This document shows, one piece after another, positions 1-7,003 of a stretch of DNA of 9,372 nt. The stretch lies in contig JAIRLD010000028.1 in NCBI GenBank assembly GCA_031259665.1, positions 1 to 9,372 of the forward strand. Direction: 5' to 3'. The stretch comes from Puniceicoccales bacterium (GTDB lineage Bacteria > Verrucomicrobiota > Verrucomicrobiia > Opitutales > LL51). Below the pieces are notes generated by a model. It searched no databases, was not told the DNA's origin, and was given only the letters and a program-made list of their open reading frames with translations. The translations under genes and the position numbers were made by a program. Each line of letters starts with the position of its first letter. Within the stretch, counting starts at the first letter, position 1.

Positions 1-25
1 TTGACTTGTTTTTCCTTTAGTTGAT

Positions 26-60
26 GGGCAAACCCTGCGCAAATTGCGCAGGGTTTGCCC
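26..60. repeat. A-type palindrome, left copy
   Basis: This is a perfect palindrome with 17-base arms (26-42 and 44-60) around one central A. Its apex is CTGCGCAAATTGCGCAG and its outer stem starts GGGCAAAC. The apex recurs at 9273-9307 and 9336-9372, but the outer stems there are unrelated. No T-run follows it on either strand, so it does not look like a standard intrinsic terminator. It lies about 40 bp outside the composite hairpin block at 102-241, the same relative place as its counterparts on the right. Function unknown. Confidence 0.85.
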
Positions 61-101
61 GTCACTTAATGGCACTTAATTTTTCTTTTCTTAAATTATC
101 A

Positions 102-241
102 GCCCCGCGGCGTAGCCGCGGGGCGGGCCTCTAGGCCCCTTGCGGTTTGATCCAGTGGCATCGCCATTGGATCAAACCGCAAAACTAGGTCCAGGGGATG
201 GATCCCCTGGCGAAGATTCCTAAGGGCGCGCAGTCCTTAGG
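102..241 (+). repeat. Composite palindromic mosaic element, left copy (B-C-D-E-F)
   Basis: Five consecutive inverted repeats fill a gene-free stretch. B (102-124) has 10-base arms around GTA. C (125-138) is GGGCCT/AGGCCC around CT. D (140-182) has 20-base arms around ATC with one G-T wobble. E (191-210) is CCAGGGGAT/ATCCCCTGG around GG. F (219-241) is CCTAAGG/CCTTAGG around a 9-base loop. F abuts the rfaE1 stop codon directly, so the block would be transcribed as that gene's 3' end and could protect or terminate its mRNA. The same order of hairpins recurs in inverted orientation at 9105-9246. The block is much more GC-rich than its surroundings. It resembles bacterial interspersed mosaic elements in architecture, but I do not recognise the sequence family. 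Confidence 0.85.
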
Positions 242-1204
242 TTACACTGCTCCTAGGATTTCTTCGGTGGAGACGGTCGCAGTTCCGACTTTTCCGACGA
301 CGATTCCTGAAGCAAGATTTGCTAACTTGGCTGCACTTGTGATCGGTTCGTGAGCTGCTAAAGCTGCCGTTAAAAATGCAATTGCCGTATCGCCTGCTCC
401 TGATACATCAAAAATTTCACGCGCATTACTTGCAATTTGTTCCACAATTTTACCATTTTCTGCGATTAGCATACCTTCCTGCCCCAGCGTAATCACTAAA
501 TATTTCGGTTGATGCTTAGCAAAAATACTAAGGCAGATCTCATCGGTATTAAAATGATTATGAGAGTTTTCCAGCATTTCGAATGCTTCCGATTTATTGG
601 GTTTAAGGAGATCGATTCCTGTAAACCGGATGCCACTTTTGGGCTTTGGATCAGCTGCCGTAACAATGCCATAACTTTGCGCTGCCCCAATAACCCGATC
701 GGCAATACGTTGTGTAATGGTCCCTTTGGCATAGTTTGAGAAAATAATCCCATCGTAACGATCGATTTTTGTCAGCAGCTCTTCTAAATACGTGTTCCGT
801 TCTAGGGTATATTTTTCGGGCAAATCTTCAATGTCAAGGCGACATAGCTGCTGATTGCGGACGATGACACGCGTTTTGAGAATTGTACGTATATTTTTTT
901 GTTGGCAACTGGGATCAAATTTAATCGCATGCGTGGCGAGCAGATGTCTCAGTCGTTCACCAGGAGCGTCAAGTCCGAAACTTCCCAAGATCTCTACATC
1001 GACACCGACAGAACGCAAATTCAGGGCAACGTTTCCAGCTGCTCCCAAGGTTTCCTTTTCCTGTTCCACATCAATGACGGGGACCGGTGCTTCTGGGGAA
1101 ATACGACTCGCATCGCCAAAAATATAGTGATCGAGCATCAAATCCCCAATCACAAGCATTCTCAATTGCGCAATGCGCTCCAACAAATTCTCCAATGCTT
1201 TCAT
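242..1204 (-). CDS. rfaE1: D-glycero-beta-D-manno-heptose-7-phosphate kinase (kinase-only, HldE N-domain type)
   Basis: A PfkB/ribokinase-family sugar kinase of 320 aa. It phosphorylates heptose 7-phosphate to the 1,7-bisphosphate in the ADP-heptose pathway for the LPS inner core. Visible features are the N-terminal VIGDLMLDHYIFGDASRISP block (residues 18-37), LGAAGNVALN (53-62), a VRNQQLCRLD block (115-124) that matches the kinase half of E. coli HldE, KPNKSE (201-206), and the catalytic FDVSGAGDT (265-273) with Asp272 as the likely base. There is no nucleotidyltransferase half, so that activity must be encoded elsewhere. I place the start at the ATG at 1204 because its MKALENLL lines up with family N-termini and because the duplicated copy at 2999-3112 begins exactly there. 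The longer in-frame start at 1267 lacks a ribosome-binding site. Oddity: residue 26 is His in the LDHY motif, where the family, and the nearby fragment copy, has Arg. Confidence 0.93.
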   Translation of the reverse strand: MKALENLLERIAQLRMLVIGDLMLDHYIFGDASRISPEAPVPVIDVEQEKETLGAAGNVALNLRSVGVDVEILGSFGLDAPGERLRHLLATHAIKFDPSCQQKNIRTILKTRVIVRNQQLCRLDIEDLPEKYTLERNTYLEELLTKIDRYDGIIFSNYAKGTITQRIADRVIGAAQSYGIVTAADPKPKSGIRFTGIDLLKPNKSEAFEMLENSHNHFNTDEICLSIFAKHQPKYLVITLGQEGMLIAENGKIVEQIASNAREIFDVSGAGDTAIAFLTAALAAHEPITSAAKLANLASGIVVGKVGTATVSTEEILGAV

Positions 1205-1276
1205 CTGTCCATATAAAATGTTAGGTTGCCATAAGTAATTTATTAATTTTTCCCATGATTTAATCATAAAGGGAGG

Positions 1277-1387
1277 CTACGGATAATCCCACTCGAATCT
1301 GTGATCTGGCACTAAAAATTCACGATCTGACTCAGATACCTTCCTCATCAGATTCGAAATTGTTCGCACCATCCCGTTTTTGCTCAT
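1277..1387 (-). CDS. Possible 36-aa small ORF downstream of the repeat protein
   Basis: This short ORF begins at an ATG six bases after the stop of the upstream repeat-protein gene and ends at TAG. It starts MSKNGMVRTISNL and ends REFLVPDHRFEWDYP. An AAGGAG sequence lies at 1399-1404 inside the end of the upstream gene, 11 bases from the ATG, which is somewhat far but usable. The spacing would allow translational coupling. No homologue is recognised, and no counterpart exists after the paralogous ankyrin gene, where only 27 bp separate the stop from the next feature. It may equally be chance. Confidence 0.28.
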   Translation of the reverse strand: MSKNGMVRTISNLMRKVSESDREFLVPDHRFEWDYP

Positions 1388-1393
1388 TTCTGC

Positions 1394-2806
1394 TCAATCT
1401 CCTTCTGCCGCTATTTTTAGTATATGCTTTATCATAAAATCCATGGCTCCTGGATGGGTCGCTAGATCTATGATACCTTTAAAAAGGTGATATTCTTCCA
1501 TAAGTATTTCACTAACGCCTTCAATAATTTTTAGCTTTATTTCCTGGCCTTGTAGTACAGTATTACTTAATGCTCTCCATAGTGCTTCCGATGCCTGCAT
1601 TTCTGGAAAGAAAATTTCATCAAAGAATCCATATGACATCAGTAGTTCATTCTCTATGATCTGTATCGCAAAATCGATGGTCGCTTCGCAACCGGGAAAT
1701 GTATTCTTCAAGATTGCAACGGTGGGATCAATAATTGATTCAGCGATCGATTGATTTTGAAACAATTGAGATAGTCGTCTTTCTAGTAACATACAATCAG
1801 GAGACGCTTCAATAAGATCAGGAGACGACGCTTCAATAAGAATTGCCTCTGCCTCAATAGAGTCAATAATCGCCTCAGCATGCTCAGGATTCTGTTTGGC
1901 TATCGTATCCAATAAGGCTTTCAGTAATATCTTTAACGCTTGTGCCTTTGGCGGTAGTTGTTGTCCTCCTAAATCATCCCATTCTATTGGCGCACATTCT
2001 GGTATATATGGCACTTGGAACCTATCCTTTATCTTTGTTGCAAGACTTATAAGCGCACCGCAATCAGGCAATTCATTCATAAGGAATCCCCCGATGCGTT
2101 CAATAATTGCTAGAATTGTCCTCCGGCTCAGTATGCTTATACGCTTCACTTCTCTTAACGATTGTAATTCTAGAGGATTTGACCTATTTAATATATATGA
2201 TTCTGTAGAACCATATCTATCATCATATCTATGCTCCACCTCATACATGACAAAATCTATGGTCCTTACATAAGCAGGATATTTACGCATAAGGGCTGCT
2301 TTGATCTTCTCCGGTTCATCATCATCAGAGTACATCTCCCCAGCCTGATCGATTATCTGCCGAACTGTTTTTTCAATATTGACTCCGCTTACATCGTTTG
2401 GGCCATCTATGTAAGTTGCGTGTTCCACTAACGATCTAATAAACTCCTCTTCCTCGAAAATAATCAATATATTTCGTTCTATAGAATCTATCATTTTTGG
2501 GTCTATAGGACCTACATTTTTACCATGATTCATCCAACAAAAAGAACTTACTACATATTCTAGATCATTTCTACAACCGTATAAAGCTAATAATCGGCTT
2601 TTTTGCTCGGCAGAAATTCTACCCCTTGCGAGATAAATATCTCTAAACAACGCAGATAATTCTTCCTTAGAATCTACTTTCGATAGTAACTGTAGGCATG
2701 ATGCGCTCCCATAAATGGACAAAACTGTACCCGGAAACGCCCCCATTAGGGAAGCCCCTAATATAATACTTCTCAATGTTCTTTTATTATTCTTATTTTT
2801 TCTCAT
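1394..2806 (-). CDS. Exported alpha-helical repeat protein, ankyrin-less paralogue (function unknown)
   Basis: A 470-aa protein of no family I recognise. The N-terminus (MRKNKNNKRTLRS, then a hydrophobic stretch to about residue 36 ending YGSAS) looks like a Sec signal peptide, which points to periplasmic or extracellular placement. The start is the ATG at 2806, preceded by GAGGAA. The mature part contains degenerate helical repeats with a recurring core of roughly [long helix]-(F/Y)P-x-C/Y-x4-ID-x-(A/V)-x2-I: residues 171-193 (RKYPAYVRTIDFVMYEVEHR), 241-263, 365-388 (KNTFPGCEATIDFAIQIIEN) and 434-457. Units are joined by Pro- and Gln-rich links such as LPPKAQAL and FPEMQAS. The stretch 351-388 aligns closely with the ankyrin-tailed paralogue at 3140-5395, as does the signal peptide. 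This copy stops where the paralogue continues into its ankyrin domain. The reading frame is intact, so it is probably the functional copy. Confidence 0.8.
   Translation of the reverse strand: MRKNKNNKRTLRSIILGASLMGAFPGTVLSIYGSASCLQLLSKVDSKEELSALFRDIYLARGRISAEQKSRLLALYGCRNDLEYVVSSFCWMNHGKNVGPIDPKMIDSIERNILIIFEEEEFIRSLVEHATYIDGPNDVSGVNIEKTVRQIIDQAGEMYSDDDEPEKIKAALMRKYPAYVRTIDFVMYEVEHRYDDRYGSTESYILNRSNPLELQSLREVKRISILSRRTILAIIERIGGFLMNELPDCGALISLATKIKDRFQVPYIPECAPIEWDDLGGQQLPPKAQALKILLKALLDTIAKQNPEHAEAIIDSIEAEAILIEASSPDLIEASPDCMLLERRLSQLFQNQSIAESIIDPTVAILKNTFPGCEATIDFAIQIIENELLMSYGFFDEIFFPEMQASEALWRALSNTVLQGQEIKLKIIEGVSEILMEEYHLFKGIIDLATHPGAMDFMIKHILKIAAEGD
1796..1840. repeat. Short in-frame tandem duplication inside the repeat protein
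   Basis: A 21-base unit (1796-1816) is followed directly by a 24-base copy (1817-1840) that differs by one extra codon. In the protein this gives LIEASSPD-LIEASPD at about residues 323-337. Because both units are multiples of three, the frame is kept. It looks like a recent slippage event in a linker between helical repeats. Confidence 0.85.
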
Positions 2807-2998
2807 TTTTTTCCTCGACTTCTGTAATCACGCAAACTGTTTAACTCATGTCAAGAAAAAAAATAACTTTTAAATAATTATTTGTGGTATCCATGATCTA
2901 TGACATACTGTTGTGTGAAATGGAAACTATATTCATCCCTCTAAATAGCAATAAATAGCAACCATTTCGCTGTTTTTGAAAATTGTTGGAATGGTAAA
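2807..2998 (-). promoter_or_regulatory. Upstream region of the intact repeat-protein gene, homologous to 5396-5574
   Basis: This 192-bp non-coding stretch aligns over its whole length with the DNA upstream of the paralogous gene. Shared blocks, read on the plus strand, include CATGTCAAGAAAAAAA, AAATAGCAAT and TTTCGYTGTTTTT. On the minus strand it carries a perfect -35-like TTGACA (2849-2854), also present in the other copy. The -10 is unclear: TGATTA at 18-base spacing or GTGATT at 17. GAGGAA precedes the ATG. A 10-base unit (AAATAGCAAT/C) is tandemly repeated at 2943-2962 only in this copy. The promoter call is tentative; the homology is clear. Confidence 0.5.
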
Positions 2999-3112
2999 TT
3001 CTGGGGAAATACGACTCGCATCGCCAAAAATATAGCGATCGAGCATCAAATCCCCAATCACGAGCATCCTCAATTGCGCAATGCGCTCCAACAAATTCTC
3101 CAATGCTTTCAT
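2999..3112 (-). pseudogene. Truncated duplicate of rfaE1, first 38 codons
   Basis: The 114 bases match 1091-1204, the first 38 codons of rfaE1, with only three differences, counted by eye at 1128, 1154 and 1160. Two are synonymous third-position changes. The third makes codon 26 Arg (LDRY), the canonical family residue, where the full gene has His. The match stops exactly at the ATG on one side. On the other it runs into the upstream region of the repeat-protein gene, giving a chimeric 59-codon frame (2933-3112) that ends in TGA. There is no ribosome-binding site before the ATG, so translation is unlikely. It is most simply the junction scar of a tandem duplication. Confidence 0.92.
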
Positions 3113-3139
3113 TTATTCGTACCATGTATTGAAAAGAGA

Positions 3140-5395
3140 TCAAGAATGATTCGACCTAAATTCACGCACAAACAACCTAAGCTCTGCTTCCGAAGGGTCA
3201 GCATCTAACTCAAGGAGTCTACGATTGGATCCGGGTATGCTCGGCTTAAACCGTGATAAAATTTCTCGTATTTCCGGATTGCTACTTGTTTCTGCTAAAT
3301 CCGCCGGTGTCTTACCTTGTTTATTTTTTTGAGTTATTGCATTTCTAAATATCATTCCGTATTCCGTTGACAATAATCTTATTATCTCGACGGCTCTTCG
3401 CCTTACGGCATAATGTAATGGTGTATCACCATTTGAAAAATGGGGAGTATTTAATGCCGTCAAACCATATCGAGATTTCATAATTGCTTCTACTTTCGCT
3501 AGATCTCCGGAGACTATAGCGTAAAATAAGTCTTTTGACGCCTGTACCTCTGGAGGTTGTTGCGGTATACCTAGTATGTTATTTATCGCAATATCTATGA
3601 CTTTTGAACACACCGCAGGATCTATGGCTTCTGGATAATAGGACAATCTCTCCTCAAGAATCGTCCTAATGAATCCAACAACTGTTTGCATTATATCCGG
3701 ATCTCTTTCGATTATAGCATTTAATAATGTTTGCAACAATGCTTTCGATACTTGTGCCTCCGAATGTAATTTTGGTCCTGGAGGCCAATTTAGCATCTTT
3801 AATTCATCCTCTATAGCGGTTATTGCAGAATCCATGATTGCTCCACAATCAGGAAATGCATCCCTAAATATTCCCTTGATGGGATCAATGATTGATTGCA
3901 TGATCGATGGATTCTGATGCAATAGTACCTTCAATATTTCAACCGATCGATGTGGTTCTTGTTTTGATGATACATTTTGCATTACAAACACATCTCCTAC
4001 TCCTAAAACCGTTTTATCCTCAGGAAATTTATGCCTAAAGATTGCCTCAATGGACTGAGTAATTGCTTGAATTTCCGCGGGATCCCCTTTGTACGTATTA
4101 TCCAATAATACTCTCAATAATGTTTCTGCTGTTTGTCTCGCTAAAAGTTCTCGTTCTAATAGCTTATTTTGTACATAAATACCTTGTATATGATCTAGCT
4201 TTGTTGTATCGTCTCTGTAATTTTAAAGGACATTTCTGGGGTAGAATACATCAGAGGACTTATGATTGCCGGATAATTAGAGATTCTATCCGCAAGAATT
4301 CCTACAATAGTAGCCTTGATTTCTCTTATTTCCGCATCTTGTGCTTCATTCGTGAAAAAGAACAGTACTCCCAAGTTTTCAATAATTTCTCGCATGGTGT
4401 CCGACTCCCGTTCGGCTATCGTATGCAATAATGCTAGTACCGCTCGTATTTCTGGAGATACTTCCCTTTTCTGTAATGCCTTAAATTGATTCTTTATACT
4501 ATCTATTTCACTATTTATACCTTCTACATGACTAGGAAATTTTATCCCAAGGATTCTCTTAAGGGATTCACTCATTACTGGAATTACCGTAGGATCCTCT
4601 TTAGCCATAGCATTTAATAGCATTTCTACTGTTTGTAAATCTAAACATCTTTCTTTGAATAGCCTATCTTGTGAATAAATTTTTAATATATTGTCCAGCA
4701 TTTGTAGTATCGCATCTCTGACTCTCTCTAAAAATGTTTCATCGGAGGTAAACGATATCATAGGACCTATGGCGTCTTTATAATTAGGGATTTGCTTCAT
4801 AAGAATTGCCATAATGTTATCCCTGACTCTTCTCATTTCCGCTATTTGTACTTCTGTCGGGTTCTGTCTGGGCGTAATTGTGAACAATACTCCCAAGCGT
4901 TCAATAATTGCTTGTATGAGCTCCGGATCTCGTTCGGCCATAGCATTTAATAATGCGAATACAACTTGTACTTCCAAAGGTATTTCGGTGGTACATCCAA
5001 TAACACAGACCCATCCCTTATGGCCTCTACTGCAACAATTATACTCTCTTCACTGTCGGGAAATTGCTTCACAAGAGTTGTCCCAAGGAATTCCAAAGTT
5101 AACTCACTGAATTTTTCTGAATCCTCTTCAGATATAGAATTTCTTTCTCGAGAGATAAAGATCGGTCTCCAAAAAACATAAACTCCGCATATAATTTTTG
5201 TGTAGCCTGTTCCGGGGACATTACCTCTATTGGCATCCCCTGTGGTAGTAGTATTGTTGCGTCAATCACTGGACGCCTTGGCGAATATGGTGCAGCTGCA
5301 TAAACGGATGTAATTATACCCGGAAATTTTCCTATTAGGAAAGCCCCTAATCCGATACTCTTCAATATTTTTTTATTATCTCTATTTTTAAACAT
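3140..5395 (-). pseudogene. Exported helical-repeat protein with ankyrin tail, broken by three frameshifts
   Basis: Three minus-strand open frames (5395-5099, 4977-4195, 4117-3140) plus a fourth short stretch are pieces of one gene of about 752 aa. Joining them needs one added base at each of three A-runs on the coding strand: 5112-5116, 4983-4985 and 4200-4202. After each repair the repeat pattern continues; at the last, a KLDHIQGIYVQNKLLERE segment then aligns with LDNILKIYSQDRLFKER in an earlier unit. The start is the ATG at 5395 (MFKNRDNKKILKS), preceded by GAGGAA. A signal peptide ends near YAAAP. About seven helical units follow, each with an ALL-x-A-x-(A/I)-(E)-(R)-DP-like helix and a (K)-x-FP-x-type core. 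The units alternate long and short, so residues of about 139-300 and 300-460 look like a duplicated pair. The end carries about three ankyrin repeats (near 622-719) with DTPLHYAV and GKTPADLAE. It may be real decay or consensus error. Confidence 0.75.
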
Positions 5396-5574
5396 TATTT
5401 CCTCAACATCCTTACTTTCGCAAACCATTGGAAACATGTCAAGAAAAAAATGACTTTTTAATAAATTATTCACAATAATATCCATAACTGAGATCAGGTT
5501 ATATGAAAGCAAGTTCCATTTTCATCCCAAATAGCAATAATTTCGTTGTTTTTAAAGATTGCTGGAACGGCAAA
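5396..5574 (-). promoter_or_regulatory. Upstream region of the ankyrin-tailed gene, homologous to 2807-2998
   Basis: This stretch is the second copy of the upstream region described at 2807-2998. The blocks nearest 5541-5575 differ from the other copy almost only by transitions (roughly 80 percent identity by eye over the last 35 bases). On the minus strand a TTGACA lies at 5437-5442, about 42 bases before the ATG, at the same distance as in the other copy, with a poor -10 candidate (GAAAGT at 17-base spacing). Homology ends just before the DNA that serves as the efp leader on the opposite strand, which places one duplication breakpoint near 5575. Confidence 0.5.
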
Positions 5575-5629
5575 TGTTATCCATTTCAAACTTGATTTTT
5601 CTGAAAATTTCCAATAAATAAAGACATCT

Positions 5630-6187
5630 ATGGCATCGCCGACAGATATTCGAAAAGGCCGGGTGATTATATACCAAGGGGTCCCGCATTTGGTAATGGA
5701 AATGCTACACCGTACGCAGGGACGGCAAGCGGGATTTATCCAAACAACCCTGCGCAATCTGGAAACGGGAACTTCGACAGCCGTGAAATTTCGCAGTACG
5801 GAAAGCGTCGAATTTTGCCATGTTTCCACGGAAACTTTCGAATATTCCTTCGAAGACGATCAAGGGATACATTTCATGAATCCGGAAACCTTCGAAGATA
5901 CCCTATTTCCTCTGGACCTCGTCGCCGATCAAAAACAATACCTCGTCCCCAATCACGAGTATGATCTCCTATTCGTCGATGGAAAACCGGTCGAAGTACG
6001 CTTACCGGCGTCGATCGAAATGAAAATTACGGAATCCCCGGAAGGAATAAAAGGAGATTCGGCATCCAATGTGCAAAAACCAGCCAAAACGGAAAGCGGG
6101 TTAGCACTTCAAGTTCCACTATTTATCAAAGAAGGTGACGTTATCCGCGTAAGTACGGAAACGGGAAAATATCTCGGCCGAGCATGA
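5630..6187 (+). CDS. efp: Translation elongation factor P
   Basis: EF-P of 185 aa, the family's usual length. It binds the ribosome between the P and E sites and relieves stalling at polyproline stretches. The three beta-barrel domains are at about 1-64, 65-128 and 129-185. The C-terminal signature is perfect (Lys-x-Ala-x4-Gly-x2-Leu-x-Val-Pro-x2-Ile-x2-Gly, ending VPLFIKEG). The domain I loop reads HRTQGRQAGF, with Arg32 at the tip where E. coli has beta-lysylated Lys34; Arg at this place is the type that EarP rhamnosylates in Pseudomonas. Whether that enzyme exists here cannot be seen. The start is the ATG at 5630 (MASPTDIRKG), with no clear Shine-Dalgarno. A possible promoter, TTGATT (5592-5597) and TAAATA (5615-5620) with 17-base spacing, would give a nearly leaderless transcript. 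The gene is divergent from the repeat-protein gene. Confidence 0.96.
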   Translation: MASPTDIRKGRVIIYQGVPHLVMEMLHRTQGRQAGFIQTTLRNLETGTSTAVKFRSTESVEFCHVSTETFEYSFEDDQGIHFMNPETFEDTLFPLDLVADQKQYLVPNHEYDLLFVDGKPVEVRLPASIEMKITESPEGIKGDSASNVQKPAKTESGLALQVPLFIKEGDVIRVSTETGKYLGRA

Positions 6188-6198
6188 AAATCAACCAG

Positions 6199-6220
6199 CC
6201 TAATGGCGAGGAGCCTCTAG
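6199..6220. repeat. Possible degenerate F-type palindrome after efp
   Basis: The sequence CCTAATGGCGAGGAGCCTCTAG lies in the 84-bp gap after efp. It shares an 11-base core, GGCGAGGAGCC, with the reverse complement of the F element at 9105-9126, and CCTAA at its edge. The stem is largely destroyed (GGC/GCC remains). It may be a worn solo copy of the terminal hairpin of the mosaic element; chance similarity is not excluded. Nothing else is seen in this gap. Confidence 0.35.
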
Positions 6221-6271
6221 TCTTGGAGCAATAAAGTTTGTGTTGGACGTTGGTGGAGATTTTGTTAGAGA

Positions 6272-7003
6272 ATGGGCATGCGTGCAGATGATTTTTTCAA
6301 CTTCCCAGAAAGTTTAAAGCGGTTTTCGTATTTTTTTCCAGCGGACGATGCTCCCTGGACCTGGTTACCTAACATCGAAAAAGCACTGTTGGCCTACCAA
6401 AATTTTGCTCCAAAAGAACAGGAAAACGTCTTTTTGAAAAAAATTAAAAAATTATTCTCCCAATCAACGGCAGTTGCCATCGGAAAAAATGTACACATCG
6501 GGAAAAATGTGAAACTGCCAATTACATGTACGATCGAAGATAATGTTTACATCGGTGATAATACGGAGATTCGCAGCGGAGCACTGATCCGCAAAAATGT
6601 CATCATCGGTGAAAATTGCCTAATCGGTAATTCCTGCGAAATTAAGAACTCCCTCATTATGGATTATGTCCAAATGGCACACTTCAACTACATCGGCGAT
6701 TCCATTTTAGGCTCCCACGTTCACCTCGCTGCCGGAGCAATCCTCTCTAATTTACGCTTCGATCGGCAATTGATCGCAATAAAAATAGGACAGGAAAAAA
6801 TTCCAACGGAACTCAAAAAATTAGGCGCAATCCTAGGAGAATATGCCCAAATCGGCTGTAATTCCATCCTGCTCCCAGGAGCACTCATAGGAAAAAATTC
6901 TATTGTCTCAGCGGGGACGACTTTCGGCGGATTTTTAGACCCCAATAGGATACTCTATCTCGAAACAAAAACTGTAATTAAAGACGTGGTTACCAGCGGG
7001 TAG
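6272..7003 (+). CDS. Stand-alone left-handed beta-helix acyl/acetyltransferase, GlmU C-domain type
   Basis: A 243-aa hexapeptide-repeat protein. After about 65 residues without a known fold comes a left-handed parallel beta-helix (about 68-215) built of units such as IGKNVHIGKNV, IEDNVYIGDNTEI and IIGENCLIGN. The segment AHFNYIGDSILG followed by AAGAILSN matches the GlmU acetyltransferase site around its catalytic His363 and Tyr366. Here these are His137 and Tyr140, and Asn160 fits the later conserved Asn; the residue matching Asn377 appears to be His151. No uridylyltransferase domain is present, so it is not a full GlmU. The likely substrate is a nucleotide- or phospho-sugar for envelope polymers, but this is not decidable from sequence. 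ATGs at 6272 and 6278 are both possible starts; neither has a strong ribosome-binding site. It converges on ftsQ with a 50-bp gap. Confidence 0.8.
   Translation: MGMRADDFFNFPESLKRFSYFFPADDAPWTWLPNIEKALLAYQNFAPKEQENVFLKKIKKLFSQSTAVAIGKNVHIGKNVKLPITCTIEDNVYIGDNTEIRSGALIRKNVIIGENCLIGNSCEIKNSLIMDYVQMAHFNYIGDSILGSHVHLAAGAILSNLRFDRQLIAIKIGQEKIPTELKKLGAILGEYAQIGCNSILLPGALIGKNSIVSAGTTFGGFLDPNRILYLETKTVIKDVVTSG

Noticed and set aside
26..60. A-type palindrome as an intrinsic terminator
   Set aside because: No U-tract follows on either strand, and the other copies are not placed at gene ends.
102..241. CRISPR array or integron attC sites
   Set aside because: There are no regular repeats with unique spacers, and no integrase or cas gene. 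The units are different palindromes in fixed order.
2898..3143. Minus-strand open frame of 81 codons spanning the rfaE1 fragment
   Set aside because: It reads the fragment in a different frame from rfaE1, so it is not the duplicated coding sequence, and nothing supports it as a gene.
5396..5512. Longer N-terminus for the ankyrin-tailed gene starting at 5512
   Set aside because: The paralogue begins at the equivalent of 5395, and GAGGAA precedes that ATG. The extension would cover the conserved upstream region and push the signal peptide inside the protein.
5494..5829. Minus-strand open frame of 111 codons overlapping the start of efp
   Set aside because: Its first two-thirds is the antisense of efp. 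Its end lies in the duplicated upstream region, which explains the peptide-like match to 2937-2998. It has no ribosome-binding site.
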